Below the pieces are notes generated by a model. That model had not been told where the DNA came from. It worked only from the letters and a program-made list of their open reading frames with translations, and did not search any database. A DNA stretch of 64,000 bases from Oscillibacter valericigenes Sjm18-20 (GTDB lineage: Bacteria; Bacillota; Clostridia; Oscillospirales; Oscillospiraceae), in the NCBI GenBank assembly GCA_000283575.1, contig AP012044.1:4092001-4156000 (forward strand), in the 5' to 3' direction. The translations under genes and the position numbers were made by a program. Numbering within the stretch: the first letter of the stretch is position 1; each line of letters begins with the position of its first letter. Shown here in pieces: positions 62,136 through 64,000 of the stretch.

Positions 62136-62771
62136 TTACTGTGTGAAGTAAGCTAATCCGCCGTTCATCCGCGTGCTCAGATACCACAGCCGCAAGTCGA
62201 ACTCGCGCAAAACCCCTTCGTCGGATGCGCGCGCTGTTAGTTGGTCAGTTTCGAAATCCGCCGAGATAATCGAGATCCAGTGCCAATCTTGCAGATTTTT
62301 TTCACGGCCCCGTGATAAATTGAGAAACCCCAGCGGACAGTCGGCGGCAAGTCCGGCCCGGACGAATTCCATAAGCGCGGAAACTGGCGGGCGATCTGGG
62401 TTGCGATTGCCCGAAACAGCGAATACATGGGGGATCAATAAAATATTCCGGCTGGCGGCAAAAGCAACCACGCCTTCCGAAAATAATTCCACTCGGTTGA
62501 GGCCCATAGGTCCAGGTGCAACAAAGGGAAAAATTTTCTCCATATGCCGGAGAAACTCCATGCGGTCTGTGTCCTTGCCATGGTATAAAGCCCGCAGTGT
62601 CGGGCGGGTCAGCGCCAGATAGGCAGTTAGATTTGCGGCACAAGTGGGGCCACAGCCGGCTTTGCGTCCCCATTCAGACGCATACCATTCCTGTGCGCCT
62701 CCAAGATAAGATTGATGCGTCTGCAAATCCGTAACTTTCAGAAATTCCGGATGAGCTACTGAAATGAACAT
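62136..62771 (-). CDS. Uncharacterised protein with a possible Cys-His peptidase-like site, 211 aa
   Basis: The motif GCGPTCAANLTAYL near residue 39 resembles the catalytic cysteine helix of C39/papain-like peptidases (usually GCGPTS), and DWHWISI near residue 163 would supply the His. No signal peptide. The ATG at 62771 is preferred because GAGG lies before it; an ATG five codons upstream is an alternative. Convergent with the DUF3793 gene. Function unknown; the peptidase idea is inference from two short motifs. Confidence 0.65.
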   Translation of the reverse strand: MFISVAHPEFLKVTDLQTHQSYLGGAQEWYASEWGRKAGCGPTCAANLTAYLALTRPTLRALYHGKDTDRMEFLRHMEKIFPFVAPGPMGLNRVELFSEGVVAFAASRNILLIPHVFAVSGNRNPDRPPVSALMEFVRAGLAADCPLGFLNLSRGREKNLQDWHWISIISADFETDQLTARASDEGVLREFDLRLWYLSTRMNGGLAYFTQ

Positions 62772-62893
62772 GATTTTATACCTCATTACGGATATAGAGT
62801 TTCATTGTAATAAACATAGGTCACCATGCTGACCTCATGCGCCAGCTTCATATTTCCACCGACACGGTTTTTTCAACCAATGAATTCACCTCG

Positions 62894-63073
62894 CTAAATT
62901 AACTTGGTCGGGTGATAAATCTCTTTACAGGAGGGGCACATATACTCCACGTTCTGATTTTTGTAGGTGTAGCGAGAACGCAGCGTTTCTTTTCCGCAAT
63001 TCGGGCATATTACCTCTTGCTTTTTAATGAGTTGAACAGCCATCTCTCGCGTAAGATTTGTATTAGAAGCCAT
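62894..63073 (-). CDS. Small zinc-ribbon protein, 59 aa
   Basis: Two CxxC motifs, VICPNCGKETL and YMCPSCKEIY, separated by about 20 residues form a single zinc ribbon. The ATG at 63073 follows GAGGT in TTCGAGGTAATCACT; the longer upstream frame has no such support. Such proteins are often nucleic-acid binding; role here unknown. Confidence 0.7.
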   Translation of the reverse strand: MASNTNLTREMAVQLIKKQEVICPNCGKETLRSRYTYKNQNVEYMCPSCKEIYHPTKLI

Positions 63074-63195
63074 AGTGATTACCTCGAAAAAATTTCTGCT
63101 TATCTGCGTATTATATCGGGTCCTGGAGCTTGAACATATCATAAACAAACTGCTTGAAATAAAGAAATCGTCCCCAAACTGAGGTAAATCAGCAA

Positions 63196-63981
63196 TTATC
63201 GGAAATCATGCCACCCATCACTGACTTGACCCTGTCTTATAATTGTAAAATGCTGATCGCCGTCTTTGGTAACCAGGTATAATGAAGTTGGATCGGTTTT
63301 GCATAAATGTAAATAATAATCCGATGAAGTCGCTCCCTTAATTTTTTCTGATTGATGAAAATTGCCATTGAAGAGGTGTTCATAGACCGTATTCACGTGC
63401 CTTGCCTCAACATTTTCCATTCCTCTAACGCATATTCTTGATTTATACATATCATGAGCCGTATACCCTTCACGTGGATCTGGCAGCACAGTTTCAGTTT
63501 TTGGGGAGGCAGCGGCAGGGCGTTCTTCTCTCGTTTTCACTTTCCATTTTGGTTTTTTAGGTTCCTTTTTGTGATACTTTTCTTTTGTGCCACCTTCTTT
63601 GGAATGGGGTGCTTTCAATAAATCCGGTGATTGAGCAGGTAGTTTTACCGGGCTTTCTGAAAGTTCCTGTTGCGGGGCAAAAAAGCTTGGAGACAGCTCT
63701 TGAGGGTGTCCCTCACTTGTATGGGAGAGACTTCTTGAAAGGCTTTCTCCGGAAACAGCTTTTATTGGCTCAGATAGTTGAATCTGGCTTAATGGTTTTT
63801 CCTCCTGAAGGAGTGGAGCAGATGTCTCTCTCGTTGCCGAAAGTGGCTTTTGGGTTTCTGGTTCCTCCTGACGCTGTGCGGATGTCTGTTGATCTGGCGT
63901 ACTCCATAAAAAGCTTTTTAAGGCATCCCAGATATAGCCGAAAAAGCCTCTATTCTCCTTATCAGGTGGCGGTGCTTTCAT
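63196..63981 (-). CDS. Uncharacterised proline-rich protein with a C-terminal domain, 261 aa
   Basis: An N-terminal segment (RGFFGYIWDALKSFLW) may associate with membranes. A central part of about 130 residues is rich in Pro, Ser, Glu and Lys, with no order expected. The C-terminal 100 residues form a compact domain (YKSRICVRGMENVEARHVNT then KTDPTSLYLVTKDGDQHFTI) with no named family. The start is near the window end; no confident ribosome binding site is visible. Composition and gene neighbourhood suggest accessory or mobile origin. Confidence 0.6.
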   Translation of the reverse strand: MKAPPPDKENRGFFGYIWDALKSFLWSTPDQQTSAQRQEEPETQKPLSATRETSAPLLQEEKPLSQIQLSEPIKAVSGESLSRSLSHTSEGHPQELSPSFFAPQQELSESPVKLPAQSPDLLKAPHSKEGGTKEKYHKKEPKKPKWKVKTREERPAAASPKTETVLPDPREGYTAHDMYKSRICVRGMENVEARHVNTVYEHLFNGNFHQSEKIKGATSSDYYLHLCKTDPTSLYLVTKDGDQHFTIIRQGQVSDGWHDFR

Positions 63982-64000
63982 GAATTGTGTGACGGCACCA

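Noticed and set aside
1-64000. CRISPR arrays, rRNA or tRNA genes
   Set aside because: No regularly spaced repeats and no tRNA-like or rRNA-like stretches were seen; T-box leaders are the only tRNA-related elements.

Overview
The window looks like a chromosomal segment of a strictly anaerobic, Gram-positive Clostridia member, most likely Oscillospiraceae (Flavonifractor/Oscillibacter/Lawsonibacter-like). This is inferred from gene content: an SLH-domain S-layer protein, two T-box leaders, FapA and DUF3793 proteins, poly-gamma-glutamate genes, a selenium/molybdenum-type aldehyde oxidoreductase cluster and moderate GC. No rRNA, tRNA or CRISPR array was seen.

Layout. (1) 1-6.7 kb, minus strand: a tightly overlapping operon pgsB-pgsC-pgsW-histidine kinase-response regulator-NagA-like protein-tatB-like-tatA. 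It joins poly-gamma-glutamate synthesis to a signalling pair and Tat components. (2) 7.1-9.4 kb: a FapA/DUF342 protein and a CheY-like regulator. (3) 9.4-10.7 kb: an orphan phage-tail-like gene plus a 38-aa gene, next to a GC-rich repeat. (4) 10.8-15.7 kb: a giant S-layer protein with a long leader, then a zinc-ribbon protein under a clear promoter/operator. (5) 15.8-27.1 kb: a DVU_1553-1559-type cluster (CoA ligase, radical SAM TrsS, C-GCAxxG-C-C protein, methyltransferase, redox protein, dicluster oxidoreductase, molybdenum aldehyde oxidoreductase), divergent from an iron alcohol dehydrogenase and a NUDIX hydrolase.

(6) 27.6-30.7 kb: a malate/lactate-type dehydrogenase followed by decayed DNA holding an ilvD fragment and a response-regulator/kinase deletion fusion. 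(7) 30.7-37.2 kb: a YesM/YesN two-component pair and an Fbp/Afu-like ABC importer. (8) 37.6-39.3 kb: a frameshifted IS3 element and an IS66 remnant. (9) 39.3-42.3 kb: pdxA2, a C-terminal dtnK fragment and a 5'-truncated PrpR-type regulator, apparently the two sides of one deletion. (10) 42.6-47.3 kb: trpEGDCF behind a tryptophan T-box, ending in a broken aroF without trpBA. (11) 48-52.8 kb: leuACDB behind a T-box. (12) 53-54.7 kb: an apparently intact IS30 element with 12-bp flanking repeats. (13) 55.2-61.3 kb: a LysR regulator divergent from creatininase-TRAP transporter-M20 amidohydrolase, a likely uptake-and-hydrolysis pathway. (14) 61.4-64 kb: a DUF3793 protein and three poorly known genes.

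The segment mixes stable biosynthetic operons with loci that are being lost by internal deletion. Functional statements rest on reading motifs by eye; no database search was run.
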